Source: Magnaporthiopsis rhizophila
Lineage: Eukaryota > Ascomycota > Sordariomycetes > Magnaporthales > Magnaporthaceae
Assembly (NCBI GenBank): GCA_003049465.1
Contig: PYSS01000178.1
Span: 1,858 to 52,032 of the forward strand
Direction: 5' to 3'
DNA length: 50,175 nucleotides
Each line of letters begins with the position of its first letter. The first letter of the stretch is position 1. Shown one piece after another: positions 9,519 to 21,020 of the stretch. The notes beneath the pieces were generated by a model that had not been told where the DNA came from, searched no databases, and was given only the letters and a program-made list of their open reading frames with translations. The position numbers and the translations under genes were made by a program.

Positions 9519-10370
9519 TCAGTCCGAGTCGCTGCTGGAGCTGCCCGAGCCACTGCCCTTGCGTTTGTGGTGCTTGTCCTTGTCCTTCTTATCCTTCTTC
9601 TTGTCCTTGTCCTTCTTGTCCTTGTCCTTGTCCTTCTTTTCTTTCTTGTCCTTCTTGTCCTTGTCCTTCTTCTCGGGCTTGCCGTGCATCTGTCCAAGCA
9701 CGCTGCCAATTACGCCGCCCGCGCCGCCGCCGCCGCCTCCAGCGAGTCCCGCCATCACCTGGCTCGCCAGACCTCGGTCGTCGCCATGCCCCTGGCCGGA
9801 ACCACCGCCATGGGGTTGCTGCTGCTGCTGCGGAGGCACGTGGTGCTGCTGTCCCTGGAAGGCCTGGTGTGGCCCTTGGTAGCCTTGAGGTTGTTGTCCT
9901 GGGAAGGCCTGCTGGGGCGGTCCCTGGAAGCCCTGGTGGGGGCCTTGGAAGCCGTATTGGCCCTGCGGGGGCGGCTGTCCCTGGAAGTCTTGGCCGCCAG
10001 GTGTGGGGTACGGGGGAGCTCCCTGCGCAGCGCCGGGGCCGTACTGGAACGGCACCGAGTTCGGCGCGGTCGGGGGAGGACCCTGAGCGTAGGCGCCCGG
10101 AGGAGGCTGCAGCGGCGCGTACTGAGCCTGGGCCAATGAGTCAGTGATCAACAGGCGGGCAGAAATGGCGGACGGCAGGGAGAGGTAGGCAGCAGGGCGT
10201 GACGTCATCACCTCTTGGAAGGCCGGGCCGCCGTAGCCCTGTGGTCCAAAGCCACCGCTGGTGTAGCCGTGGGGCTGCTGCTGCTGCTGTTGGGCGTTGA
10301 AGCCCTGCTGGCCGTAGGGCTGCTGTTGCGGTTGGCCTCCGCCGCTGTTGTAGTATTCCTGTGCCGACAT
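9519..10370 (-). CDS. Low-complexity Q/G/P-rich protein with glycine-zipper segment and Lys/Asp-rich tail, 255 aa
   Basis: Exon 1 is 10370-10212 and exon 2 is 10127-9519, with an 84-bp intron at 10128-10211 (GTGATG...CTGAC...CCCAG) that is itself open. Splicing joins PAFQE to AQYAPL and removes a non-repetitive insert. The protein starts MSAQEYYNSGGG, followed by about 165 residues of Gln/Gly/Pro/Tyr-rich, prion-like sequence with FQG(P/Q) repeats. Then comes a conserved-looking hydrophobic stretch (LASQVMAGLAGG, GGVIGSVLGQMHG) resembling a glycine zipper. The end is a ~40-residue KKDKDKK-type charged block, HHKRK and a Ser/Asp tail. No catalytic domain is visible. Function unknown; scaffold, stress-granule or membrane-peripheral roles are guesses. 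Codon usage is GC-rich like its neighbours and the frame is clean. Confidence 0.7.
   Translation of the reverse strand: MSAQEYYNSGGGQPQQQPYGQQGFNAQQQQQQPHGYTSGGFGPQGYGGPAFQEVMTSRPAAYLSLPSAISARLLITDSLAQAQYAPLQPPPGAYAQGPPPTAPNSVPFQYGPGAAQGAPPYPTPGGQDFQGQPPPQGQYGFQGPHQGFQGPPQQAFPGQQPQGYQGPHQAFQGQQHHVPPQQQQQPHGGGSGQGHGDDRGLASQVMAGLAGGGGGGAGGVIGSVLGQMHGKPEKKDKDKKDKKEKKDKDKDKKDKDKKKDKKDKDKHHKRKGSGSGSSSSDSD
9570..9690. repeat. CTTGTC-type hexamer tract
   Basis: Plus-strand CTTGTC/CTTCTT tandem repeats encode, on the minus strand, the Lys/Asp tail of the Q/G-rich protein. Likely length-variable. Confidence 0.6.
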
Positions 10371-11050
10371 GTCTTTGCGTGATGGCTGTCGCGCGCTGTG
10401 GGTAGGTGGTGGTTTCGAGCTGATGCTGGCTGGGATTGTAGAGAGGTGTGCGAGCAAGAGATTTCAGCTGCGGTCGCGCGGGCAAGAATGGAAGCAGGAA
10501 GGGAGGGGAGCACAAGGGAGCGACACATCTAGCCACGACGGGAGATGGGTGGAGCCCTTTTCGCGCCCATTCACCTGCAAGCGCCTTCCGGCACTGCCTC
10601 ACTCGTCCTTTCCATTCACGCCGTGGGCTTGCATTCGAAGGCGGGCCATACCCCACAGTGCATTCCATCTTCCATCACACCTGTCATCAAACACCGGCGT
10701 GCATTCAATCTGCCACCAAAAGCGTGACTAGATGTCAAAGCTGCATCTTTATCCTTGCACAGCCAGCCAAGATCACTGCTCAGGAGCCCTCTTTTTCACG
10801 ATGCAAAATCGCCAAAGATGGAATAGCCTACCCAGCCAGCCTCAACAAGACGCAAAGCCGACGAAGGATGCTCAGCACATTTCAGTGGCCTTGTTGAAAC
10901 ATGGCTCAACTCGTCGCCTGCAAACCAAATATTATCCCAATCGATCCCTGGTGGCCATCAACCAGGCTCTCGGGCTGGCTGACGGCCACCCCGCACCGTC
11001 GTACTCTCCATCTTTTAACCTAGGCTGTATCGCGTCAGCCCGCCAGGCAC
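10371..11050. other. Intergenic region at the border of the AT-rich block
   Basis: Promoter and leader of the minus-strand Q/G-rich gene, then anonymous sequence. A 130-codon open frame from 10732 has no family resemblance and runs into the transposon remnant, so I do not call it. Base composition shifts sharply to AT-rich at about 11050. Confidence 0.45.
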
Positions 11051-11074
11051 TGAGTAATTATTATTGGCCGAACC

Positions 11075-11690
11075 GCCCAAACCAACCAATATTAAAAAAG
11101 TACAAAATTTTCTGGATTTCCTAAACTTTTACCAATGGTTTATCCGGAATTTTAGCAAAATAGCACTTTTATTTACGAATTTTACCAAAAATAACACCCA
11201 ATTCCATTAAAAAATGCAAAAACAAAAAACTTTCGACCTGCTAAAAAAAAGCCATAATATAAAAGCTAATATTAATTTCGCCAAACCCAAATAAACCTTT
11301 TAAGGTTAAAATTAACGCATTAAATTTTGCAATCGGGGCCCAATTTAACCAATAAAATAATAATAAAAGGTTATATTTTTGCACCTTTTTATTGCATAAA
11401 TTTATCAAACCGGAGTTAAATTACCCGATTTATAATAAAAAGCTTATAATTATTATTCGAGCATTAAAAAATGGAAAATATACTTATGCCAGGCGAACCA
11501 TCAGGTTATAATTTATACAAATTATAAAATTTTTGCACATTTTACTATTTGCCAAAAATTAAACAAACGGCAGATTTGGTAAAGTTAGTTTTTCCAAAAT
11601 TATATTTTTCGAATAAAATATAAAAATGGATTGAAAAAGGAACGGGCAAATGCTTTAGGTTACTAACCAAACCATAAAAATAAAATACCG
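11075..11690 (+). mobile_element. RIP-degraded Ty3/gypsy remnant (end of RT plus RNase H)
   Basis: The plus strand reads FLDFLNFYQWFIRNFSKIA then LLFTNFTKNNTQF, the junction between reverse transcriptase and RNase H of Ty3/gypsy elements. INALNFAIGAQFNQ and a degenerate YDKKLIIIIRALK RNase H stretch follow, with many stop codons. The sequence is similar to, but distinct from, the two full Gypsy copies in this window, so it is a different family or an old copy. Neither terminus was found; it is truncated on both sides. Confidence 0.7.
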
Positions 11691-11699
11691 CCAAAACAG

Positions 11700-11989
11700 G
11701 GTATTTTGAAGCTAATTTAGGTTAATTAATACCGAGGCCTCAGTTAAGAACTATTTAAGGGAAGGAGCTTTCCCCTTTATATATTCGAGGCCCTCCGGGC
11801 CTTCTGGCGTGCTATATTTGCTATATTTATAACAAACATAGCACCAGTTCCTTAGGGTAGCTGTCACGTGACCCCTGGTGGCCTGGCCTTGATTATTTGG
11901 CCTTTAGCCTTCGTGACTGCGGGGTAAAGGCGTCCTGTTAGGGTTTAGCCTCCCAACCCTTCTGCCCCCTGCCAGCCGTGGTCGTAACA
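11700..11989 (-). mobile_element. Truncated LTR related to the 483-bp Gypsy LTR
   Basis: From about 11715 the sequence follows the second half of the 483-bp Gypsy LTR (CTAATTTAGGTTAATTAATA, later GACTGCGGGGTAAAGGCGTC, ending GGTCGTAACA). It is in the orientation belonging to a minus-strand element, opposite to the RT/RNase H fragment beside it. It is less AT-rich than the full copies, so it is less RIP-mutated or from another subfamily. The other LTR end is missing. Confidence 0.6.
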
Positions 11990-12974
11990 CAAGTTACCTA
12001 CTTTGTAAAGGGTTAGCGCCCATAAGTCACTAGCTTTACAGGGGCTACAGGCTTACGAGTCACCCGCCCCTCAAGTCGCTCTCGATTTGACTAAGTCAAA
12101 TTTGTCGGCCCAACGCGGAGATGGCTTTGGTGGCCGTGGGTCGATTTTTTGCCAGCCCTATACAAAATAATTTATCGGGAATTGGGCTAGGGCACCGGAA
12201 CGCCCGCACGGTAAAAACCCGCGGTACCGATGTTGGAGAGTATATGAGGGAATAGAGTTGGCTGCCCCTTACTAAAATAATAAGCCTGTAACCACAATTT
12301 GCTTAGGGCCCTGCAGCACTAACTTATAGTGCTTTGCAGGGCCTAATCCAACTGAACGTGCGCCCGCTGTCCCTGTGATTAGCGTTTCACTTCCCCTGTG
12401 CACGTTATTAATTTTAACAAACCGATAATTTAAATTTATAAAAGGATCCTCCGCATTTACATATAAGGGAATAAAAGGGTTAAAACCCATAAGGGTGCCA
12501 AGGATAAATATATATAAAAATCCAAATGCCATGTTCTTCCGATCCCAATCACATGTGTTCCCCTGAATTGCATGCACCGGAAAACGATCCCAATACCCAT
12601 TTTATTTACACCCAACAAGAAACAACCTCGCCGGATCCGGTATCCAATAAAACGGCTTAGAATTCAGGTGAGGATCGGCGGGTTTCGTTTTATATGGCGG
12701 TATTTAGGCTATTTAAACGAGCTATAAAAGAATTTTCAATTTTGGCCATTGTGGTTATTATTATAAAATGAGCAAAAAAAAGGAGGAAACATTCTAAGCA
12801 GTAAATATTGCCTTTTATAAATTTTGAAAAGGCGATTAGGATTTGTTTAATTTGCATTTTCGCGCCGCCTTGATGCCACCCAGCCGCGGGCCAGAACGTG
12901 GAGAGGAGCGCCCTCATGGCTGCGTAGCGGCAGCCTGCATCGCCAGTCCGGGCGCTGTGCGGGATAAGGAACCC
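11990..12974. other. Mixed-composition intergenic or relic sequence
   Basis: No gene is supported. It includes the possible solo LTR at 12231-12420, an imperfect hairpin at about 12304-12343 (agggccctgca... / ...tgcagggcct), and a GC-rich 100-base patch at about 12870-12974 that is the left flank of Copia-1. Confidence 0.4.
12231..12420. repeat. Possible copia-type solo LTR (190 bp)
   Basis: It starts TGTTGGAGAGTATATGAGG, a common Ty1/copia LTR beginning, and ends TTTTAACAA. ACCGA stands directly on both sides (12226-12230 and 12421-12425), as a 5-bp target duplication would. The end is one base off the canonical CA, and no second copy is in the window, so this is tentative. Confidence 0.35.
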
Positions 12975-13116
12975 TGTCAGAGGTGGCCTGGAGTCATGTG
13001 GGTGGCAACTAGTGCCCCATAACTTTAAGCTTCGCACCGGCCCTGGCCTGCGATCAAATAAAATAGCACAACAAACACCAATCATTTTGGGTGCCAATCG
13101 TTGCGCATTTCCATCA
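12975..13116 (+). repeat. Copia-1 5' LTR
   Basis: 142 bp, TGTCAGAGGTGG...CATTTCCATCA, matching the LTRs at 25615-25756, 38809-38950 and 44012-44153. It is followed by GGTTATAAGC, the same in both copies, where the primer-binding site should be; the tRNA is not identifiable. Confidence 0.9.
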
Positions 13117-13339
13117 GGTTATAAGCCCTTGCGTTGCCATTAACAATATTTTTGCCTGATTTGGAAAAATTAACGGTGCATGAGTTATTTACCATTATTT
13201 GCGTTCTTTTGCCATAAATTACAGGCGAAGCGCAACAGTTAAAAAACCGTTAAAACGATAATTAACAAAGCCGTGTTCGGCGCCGATCAGTAATTATAAT
13301 AAAGCAATAATAATAACCCTTTTAGCGCTTAAAAGCACT

Positions 13340-14260
13340 GTTTTTTTGCAATCCAACGCTTTTGTATATGTTAAAAAAGCTAATAAAGCTGCCAAAATAG
13401 CGGAATATTACAAAATTACAGTTAAGGTTCCGAACCTGCTGGGGCTTTCTAACCTGGAAATATAGAAGCATATTATTCGGGTGCATTTAACCATTTTTTG
13501 CAATATTTTTTTATATTTGCTAATTTTCCGGCCAAACCGGCCTGAGCAAAAAATAACAAAATTATACAGTTATAAGCCTTTAAAAGGATATTAATATGGT
13601 ATTATATCCGCAATAATATCGAAAAAATAACCACGGATTTGGAAAAAGCCGGCTGGGACCGCTCCAAAAATAACAAGGATCAGGATCCAAAAATTTTTTA
13701 AAACAAAATAATTAGTATTATCAAAATTATTGCTAATGGCCGTTTTAATGCTTTAATTAATAAATATTATATAATTTCGGTAAAAAAGTTTAACGGTAAT
13801 ATTAAAAAGTATACAAACCGCTGGTTACAGGTAAAATAGGCCCTAAATTAGGCCAATATTAATATTCCGGATCGAATGCTTATAAAAAGCCTTATTAACG
13901 GGCTTAGCGTTACCTATCCTTTTATAATAGCTATAATTTTGGAAAAATATAAAGGCAAATGCCACACTTTTATTAATTTTATCTCGAAAATGCTCAAAAA
14001 TATAACGGTTATAAAAGCCTCGGAGTTAAAAGCTATAACTAATATTAATAAAAAACCGGAAAAATTTTAAAAGATAAAAAAAAACCGAAACTTTATAATA
14101 AAAAGGGTTGCATTATTATTTTGTATGCCCCCCATTATAATAAATATAATAAATATTACAAAAACGGTAATAATAACTGCTAATTTTTGCACTTTAAACT
14201 TAAAAAGGCCTGGAAAGCCAAATATCCGGAGCGGCGCTTTTAGCAAAATAATAAAACAAT
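13340..14260 (+). pseudogene. Copia-1 gag remnant
   Basis: Capsid-like gag, with an open piece at 13876-14070 (MLIKSLINGLSVTYPFI...) resembling the UBN2/gag region of copia polyproteins. The frame is broken repeatedly by RIP-type stops. Homologous to 39181-40080 in Copia-2. Confidence 0.6.
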
Positions 14261-14299
14261 TAATAAGGCTAAAATTAACCCAAAGGCTGCTAATTATAT

Positions 14300-15200
14300 T
14301 GGTAATATACTAGTTAATCAGGGTAATATTAACCAATATATTATAATTAATACCGTTTTGGGCAATATTAATAATATTTGTAACATTATAATAATTAATT
14401 CCGGTTTGTTTAAATATTATTTTAATAATTATAAATGGTTTATTTTGTTAAAAAAGCGCAAATTCCTTTATAATATTATTATAATTAATAATAATGCCCA
14501 AATTTCCGCTAAAAAAAGCACTATTAAAATATATTAGCGCAATAAAATAAGCATTATTATAATTACCCTATAAGCAATTTTCACGCTTAAATCTTCTTTT
14601 AACCTTTTTAGCCTCGGTAAAATACATAAGGCAGGTTTAAAAAATAATTAAATCGATTATTTTGTAATACCCGATAATAAATAATTAAATAGTTACCAAA
14701 TTAATAATAATATATTAATTACTAATATTAATATACTTATAAATGCGCCTTTAAGCTTTATAGCCCTGGGCAATGCACCTAACAAAAAAAACCAACCGAC
14801 AAAAATTAACGCACCGGCCATAACAAAGCGCCCGATACCTTATATAATAATATATCGGCGCCTAATGCATATTAATAAAAAGGCAATTATAACAGCCTAC
14901 CGCACTGCAGATATTAAAATTAATTATTTTAAAATATCAAAATATACCTATAACGGTTATTTAAAAAGCAAAGTAACCCAAATTATTAGCAATTATTATT
15001 TTTGCCGCACTACCCGCTTTTTGGGCCATATTTATATAAATATACTAACCATTTCGCTTATTTTGTACGGCAAATATAATTATACCGTCCATATTATTAA
15101 TAAGGCAATTATTTTTGGTTAAATAATTTTTGCAATTAGCAAAATTAGCACAGAAATTTTTACAAAAATTTACAATTAAATTAATTATATTAAACTCCAA
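14300..15200 (+). pseudogene. Copia-1 protease and N-terminal integrase remnant
   Basis: Protease-like sequence is followed by the gag-pre-integrase segment. An open piece at 14865-15122 starts MHINKKAIITAYRT and has a zinc-finger-like region in which expected Cys/His residues are mostly Tyr. It ends at 15200 where Gypsy-1 is inserted and resumes at 22522. Confidence 0.6.
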
Positions 15201-15683
15201 TGTTACAAACGGTTCTCTACTTTTAGGGTAAGATACGCTAGGAGAGGCGCTGAGCAGTATGGTTTTTATAAGGTTGCTTGTGCTGGGGGAACTGGATAGT
15301 AACAAAAATTTCGATTATTTGCCCAAAAAAATGCCTTGGAACTAACTTAGGTTAACTAATACCAAAGCCTCAGTTAAAAATTATCTAACACAATAAAAAT
15401 TTCTCGCTTTATATACCAGCAACCCTTTTTTATTATGTTTGTGCTATATTTGTTATATTGCATAGCGAATATATCACTGTGCTATATTTGTTATGTTTGT
15501 TATATTATATAATAAATATATCAGATATATTATCCGTGCTTAGATAAGTGCCTGATTACGTAATTTCCTTTTTTTGGCTTGGCTTTAGTTATTCGGCCCC
15601 TGGCTTTTATAATTGCAGGGTAAAAGCGTTCCGCTAAGGGTTAGCCCCAGCCCTTTTATCCCCTGCCAGTTATGATCGTAACA
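15201..15683 (-). repeat. Gypsy-1 3' LTR
   Basis: 483 bp with TGTTAC/GTAACA termini. The internal side (15684 on) reads, on the minus strand, AAAAAGGGAGACC, a plausible polypurine tract next to the 3' LTR. Confidence 0.9.
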
Positions 15684-15798
15684 TCAGGTCTCCCTTTTTA
15701 GGCCAAATCCCTTTGGCCAAAACTTATAATCCTATCCTTTTGTTAATAATAAGTACTTTTTTTTCTCCCTATCTCCCGTTCCTTTTTTTTTTAACAAA

Positions 15799-16365
15799 AT
15801 GTTTGGTCGGGTACAAAAGCGCAAACCGGCGTTATTAATTGTTCGTCGAAATAACTTTTTTGTTTCCCTTTTTTTTTCTTTAATCAAAATACCTTTCTGT
15901 TTTTCCTGCAAGGCTTTTGATTATTCCAGGTGCGAAATTTCCTTTCGAAACTTTTCTTGGTGCATAAAATATATTCGTTAGGGGCGGTTTTAATATAACA
16001 TTTTTGGCCCTATTCCAAAACAGCTTCATTTTATCGGTAACCAGTATACAAAGCTGAAAGCCAAATTAAAAATTACCAAAAAAAAGCATTGCGCTGTTAA
16101 ACAAAAATTATTTGCTATTAACGCTTAAATTAAATATTTGCACAAGCAAAAAAAAATGTGGTTTAAAAGGAAAATGCGTGCAATTTGTTACAGGATTAAT
16201 AATATAAAGAAATTGGAGCGGATCGAACGGAAGGAGGCCAAAAAAACGGTTATATAAGCCCCTGCCGCGCTTCCAAATTTGCTGGCCCCTAATTTCCCCT
16301 TTTTATTTTCTGGTTGGGACAGGCTTGGGATTTATCCGGATCTTAACCTGCTTGTTTTTTTTTAA
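15799..16365 (+). pseudogene. Antisense accessory ORF of Gypsy-1, between chromodomain and 3' LTR
   Basis: Runs opposite to pol. It starts ATGTTTGGTCGGGTACAAAA and, after a T-rich middle that may be an intron, carries a Lys/Arg-rich coiled-coil-like stretch (AKLKITKKKHCAVKQ, then KQKKMWFKRKMRAICYRI and KLERIERKEAKKT). It ends NFPFLFSGWDR...LLVFF. The same ORF is in Gypsy-2 at 36426-36992 on the strand opposite its pol. Only RIP-type stops interrupt it. I know of similar basic coiled-coil proteins annotated widely in fungal genomes but cannot assign a function. Confidence 0.55.
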
Positions 16366-16550
16366 CCGAATAAATTAATAAATTTTTAATAATTTTTTTA
16401 AATTTTATAGCACAATAATAATACACCTCGATCTTTATTAAAAAGTTTTGGGTTTAATTTCCAGTATAATTTTTAATATAATAATATTTCGTTATTGCAG
16501 TAACGCGCTATTAGGTTAAGTTTTTTTGTTATTTGCTAACCTTTTTATAA

Positions 16551-17891
16551 TTATTTTTGCCGATATTTTTGTAAAATTTTCTGGCAATTTATAAAGTTCG
16601 TTTTTTTTTTCCATATATTATGCTTATATTTGTATCCTGCCCATTTAATTAAATATTATTACTTGCGGTACTGTACTTTATTATCGAAAATTTCCTTAAT
16701 TTCCCATTTTTGGTCCGGGTCGATTTTTATTAATTTTGTGCTTTTCGAACCAGATAATGCCGGTTTTAGCAAAAAAATGTAAAAAATAGGGTAAATTTTT
16801 ATAATTAGCAATAATTAAAATTTATAATTAACTGGTAAAATTATTTTTTTAACCCTGAACAATCCAAATTTTTTATAATCCAGTTTATTATTTGGCCGTT
16901 TTATTTTAATATTGCGGCGCAAAAGATAAATATTATCCCTTTTTTTAAAGGTTGGTTCCTCGAGCTTTTTTTTATTTGCCTGGATAGATATGCATTTCCG
17001 AAATTTTTCGAGCTTTTTTTGCAGGTGCTTATATAGCTTGGTTATTTTAATAACCTGTATTTCTGCTATTAAAATATTTTTTTTTGTTTTAAGTTTTTTG
17101 TATACCGTAAATATAAACCTATAATTTGCAAAAAACGGAGTTATTCCTGTATTTTTGTATACCGAATTATTATAAACAAATTGGGTTATAAGGAATAATT
17201 ATACCCAGTTAGTTTGTTTATAATTAATATAATGGCATAAATATTGCTTTATGGTTTGGTTTGTTCGTTCCATTTGTCCATCTGCTTCGGGATAATAAGC
17301 TGTTAATAATGCATATTTTGCTCCGAGTTTTGCTATTAAAGCTTTCCAAAACTTATTTATAAATAGTTTGTTTTAATCCATAATTAATTTGTTAAATATT
17401 CCGTATTTTAATATCACATTTTTGATAAAAATATATGCTAATTTTATAATATTACTGCTTTTTTTATAAAATAAAAATAAGGTATATTTGGTAAACCTAT
17501 TTATTATTATTAAAATATTATTATACTGGATATTTATTAATGGTTTTTTTAATTTGGAAAGTTTAACCATAAAATTTATCGTAACTTTTTGCTATGCTTC
17601 GCTAAGCGCTAACAAAGGTTAAAATAGCCCGTAAGGTTTATATCTGCTAATTTTATTCTTTGCACAGCTTTTATAATTTTTAATTGCTTTTCGTATTTCG
17701 GCGCGGATTTTTATAAACCCGTAATACTAATAAAATTTTTTCCAAATTTTAATAATTTCCTGGTATTTATTAACCATTTGGCTATAAATTTGCTGGATTT
17801 TTTCTAGGGTTTAACTTTTTTGTCGGGTTATTTTGGCCAATGCCCATTATACCGGGATTAGGGATCTGTTTAATTCTTTGGCCAAAACTGC
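16551..17891 (-). pseudogene. Gypsy-1 integrase with chromodomain-like C-terminus
   Basis: The minus strand gives the integrase core piece at 17373-17570 (INIQYNNILIIINRFTKYT, then IFIKNVILKYGIFNKLIMD). Further on come KWEIKEIFDNKVQYRK and YLIKWAGYKYKHNIWKKK. The latter matches the chromodomain pattern YLVKWxGY...W and identifies the element as a chromovirus. Stops are frequent. Confidence 0.7.
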
Positions 17892-17910
17892 GCATATTTC
17901 TGGTGGTATA

Positions 17911-19271
17911 TCCATCTAATAATTTAATTAACGGCTCAAAACATCCGCTTGGCCGTTTTTTAACCCTTTTTTAACCTTAATTTGAAAATTATAATTTTAA
18001 AAAAATTAATTTTATTAAATTTATCTTTTATTTAGTGCCTGGCTAATGGTAAATTATAACAGGTTTTTATAATCGGTATATATTATTATTTAATAATTGG
18101 CTCTGTACAAATATACCTTTTATTTCTCCAAAACTTTAATAATAATAAGGAGCTTTTTATTATGGATCTGATAATTTAACTTAGGTTCATTTAATTTTTG
18201 CAAAAAAAATGCACAAAAGTGCAATTTTTTTTAATCGTTTCACTGTTCCAATTATTTTTTAATAATAAAATCCGATACATTAATTTTAATTTTAAAAATT
18301 TTTTTTGGGTTTGGTATTACCAGTACCGGTATTTGGATAATAGCTTTTTTTAGCGAATTAAAAGCTATTTATTTTTGTATTTCCCAATAAAATTGGGTAT
18401 TATTTTTGGTAAAATCCATAAATAATATGGCCTTTTTGCTAAAATTTCGGATAAATTTTCGGTAAAAATTTAAAAACCCTAAAAAATTTTGTATTTTTTT
18501 AACCGTGGTGGGTACAGGCCAATTTTTTACCGCTTGTACCTTTTTGGGTTTTATCCGAATTTTCCTTTGTTTAATAATAAACCCGAGGAAAATTATTTTT
18601 AAAAAATGCCATATATATTTGTCCGGGTTAACCAGAAATTTTATATCCTGTAATTTTTATAATACCTTATGCACGTGCTATTTGTATTTTTCCAATATAT
18701 TTGAAAAAATTAGAATATTATCCAAATATATAAAAACGAAAATATTAAAATACTTTTGTAATATGTGGTTAATTATTTGCTGGAATATAGCTGGTGCATT
18801 GGTAAGCCCAAAAATTATTATTAATAATTCGAAAATTTTAAGCTTGGTCCAAAAAGCGGTTTTCCATTTATCCCTTTCCTTGATTTTTAGCAATTCATAA
18901 ACTTTGCATAAATTTAAGGCTATAAATTACCTGTTTTTCCCAAACTTATTTTTAAATTTATCAATTAAAAATAAAAAATACCGATCTTTTATTATTTTTT
19001 AATTTAATGGATAATAATCGATATATATTTGTTTTTCCCCGTTTTTTTTAAAAATAAACAAAATTTTATATTTTATAAAAAAATTAAAAGGTTTGGTAAA
19101 TTTTTTTTTGATTTTTTCTTTTAGCTGTTCCTATAATAGCCTTTTTTGCCAAGGGTTTAATTAATACAATTTTTGATATTTAAATTATGCTTCCGGTTTA
19201 AACTTAATCTTATAATTAAACGGTCCATATTCCGATAATACCGTTTCCAAATTTTTCTGGAACAATTTTTA
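17911..19271 (-). pseudogene. Gypsy-1 reverse transcriptase and RNase H
   Basis: An open piece at 18678-18893 reads KERDKWKTAFWTKLKIF, FGLTNAPAIFQQIINHIL and FIYLDNILIFS. This is Ty3/gypsy RT with the catalytic YxDD box changed to YLDN, a G-to-A change. RNase H follows with several stops. Confidence 0.85.
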
Positions 19272-21020
19272 ATATTTATGATATTTTTTAGAAATATTTT
19301 TAAATTTATCCTTAATAGTTTTTTGTTTATCGGGTTTATTTGTATTTATATTTATTAGTGTTTTGGCTGGTATAATTTGCTAAGGCTGACTGTTATATCC
19401 TGCTACCGTTGCAGTTACCCTTTTTAGCGTCCAATTTTTATTATCCGAGGCCCGTGGCTATTGAACTTTCCTGTTAATTAATAATAATTTCCTCTATTAA
19501 ATCTGTTCGGTAATTCAATTTATTAGGGGATTATACTTTTTAAACTATAAAAAGCTTAAAATTAGGTTTTCCCCTTTTATATTTATAATATCCAGAATTA
19601 TTTTGCAAATTTTCCCCAAAAATTAAAATTTAAAATAATCAGTTTTAATATTAATCTTTCTTTTATTAAATATAATTGGCTCCCATTTTATTATTATAAG
19701 GTTATATGGTTTTTTTTTCTAATATATCGGAATATTATACCTTTTTACTATTTTTAGCGAAAAATAATTTCCTTAGGTTCCGCAATTAATCATAATTTTT
19801 ATTTTTTGCCCTTTTCAATATATTATTATTTTAATATATTTATACTGGTTGGTAATCGTTACTATTAAGGATTTTGCTGGTTATTGCCCTACCCGTGCCC
19901 TATTTTTAGATAAATTTCCTAATTTTTTGCTTAGAGCGCCTATTACCGGGCCCCAATTATTTTTATCGATCGGGCAACCCTGTTCGTCCAGGCCCTTGCT
20001 TTTTTTTTTATATATATTTTGCACTCCGGTTTCCCACACATCTAATATATAAAAATTCCTGCTAAGCATATTATAGGATAAGCTGGCAATAATTTAAAAA
20101 TTGCTGCAAAACTTTTATAGCCCATTTTTGTTATTCACCATTTCGGAAACTGATATTCCTATTATAAATATTGCACTGGTTTTTTTTCCTTTTTTTGTGG
20201 AAAAAAATTGTGCTTTAGCTTTTTAGCCATATACTACCTACAATTATTATATAAGCATTTGGCCCAAAAAAGCTTATTATAATAGCCTATATCGGGGTCC
20301 ATATTTTTATAGTTTAGCATATATGGCTGCGCTAACCGTTAGTCCAGGTTTGGAATATTTTCGAATAATGCCCTATAATAAATAACTAATTGGTTATTTT
20401 TTAACCAATTCAAGGGCTTTTTTTTATCGTTTTGCGCCGGTTTTTTGCGCATTAAACCGCCAATAAATTTGGGCTAATCCCAAAACCACCGGTTTATTTC
20501 CAAAAACCTAAATAAAATATACGCTTTCCGTATTTTCTTTTTGGTTATAAAAGGTTATTTTCCCATATTAATCAATTGCTAATCGAATTTTTGCTGAAAT
20601 TTTTTAAAATTAACCATTTACTATTCCTTATTGGATTTTTTATTATTGGGGCCCGCTTTTGCAGTTTTCCAGAAATTTATTAGGTTTAGTTTTTCTTTTT
20701 ATGCTTGTAACAAATGCGTTTGGCCCAAAAATTGTTCCATTTTTGCATTTATATTTGGGTTTTTTTCAAAATCGTTAACCAAAATATCTGATATATTTTT
20801 GCACCGGGCTAAATTTTCGAATTTTTTGCCATTATCCCGGGGTTGGCCAGCTTATTATAATATAGCAAATCGTTATTTGGGATAATACCCTGTGGCATTT
20901 TTATCGGAGCAATAAATTATACAGTTTTTATTAAAACAATAAATTCAGCTAAATAATGCTTTGAAATATAGGTTTTTTTTGCTGCTTATTTGGTCGTTTT
21001 GGATAACCCTGGGGCTATAG

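Noticed and set aside
9396..10139. 247-codon plus-strand frame opposite the Q/G-rich gene
   Set aside because: Leu/Val-rich complement of Lys/Gln codon repeats. The minus strand has a proper intron and coherent protein.
12690..13097. 135-codon minus-strand frame across the left Copia-1 LTR
   Set aside because: Starts in the LTR and runs through flank and AT-rich DNA. The same LTR frame reappears at 25540-25725 and 43925-44365, showing it is an LTR by-product.
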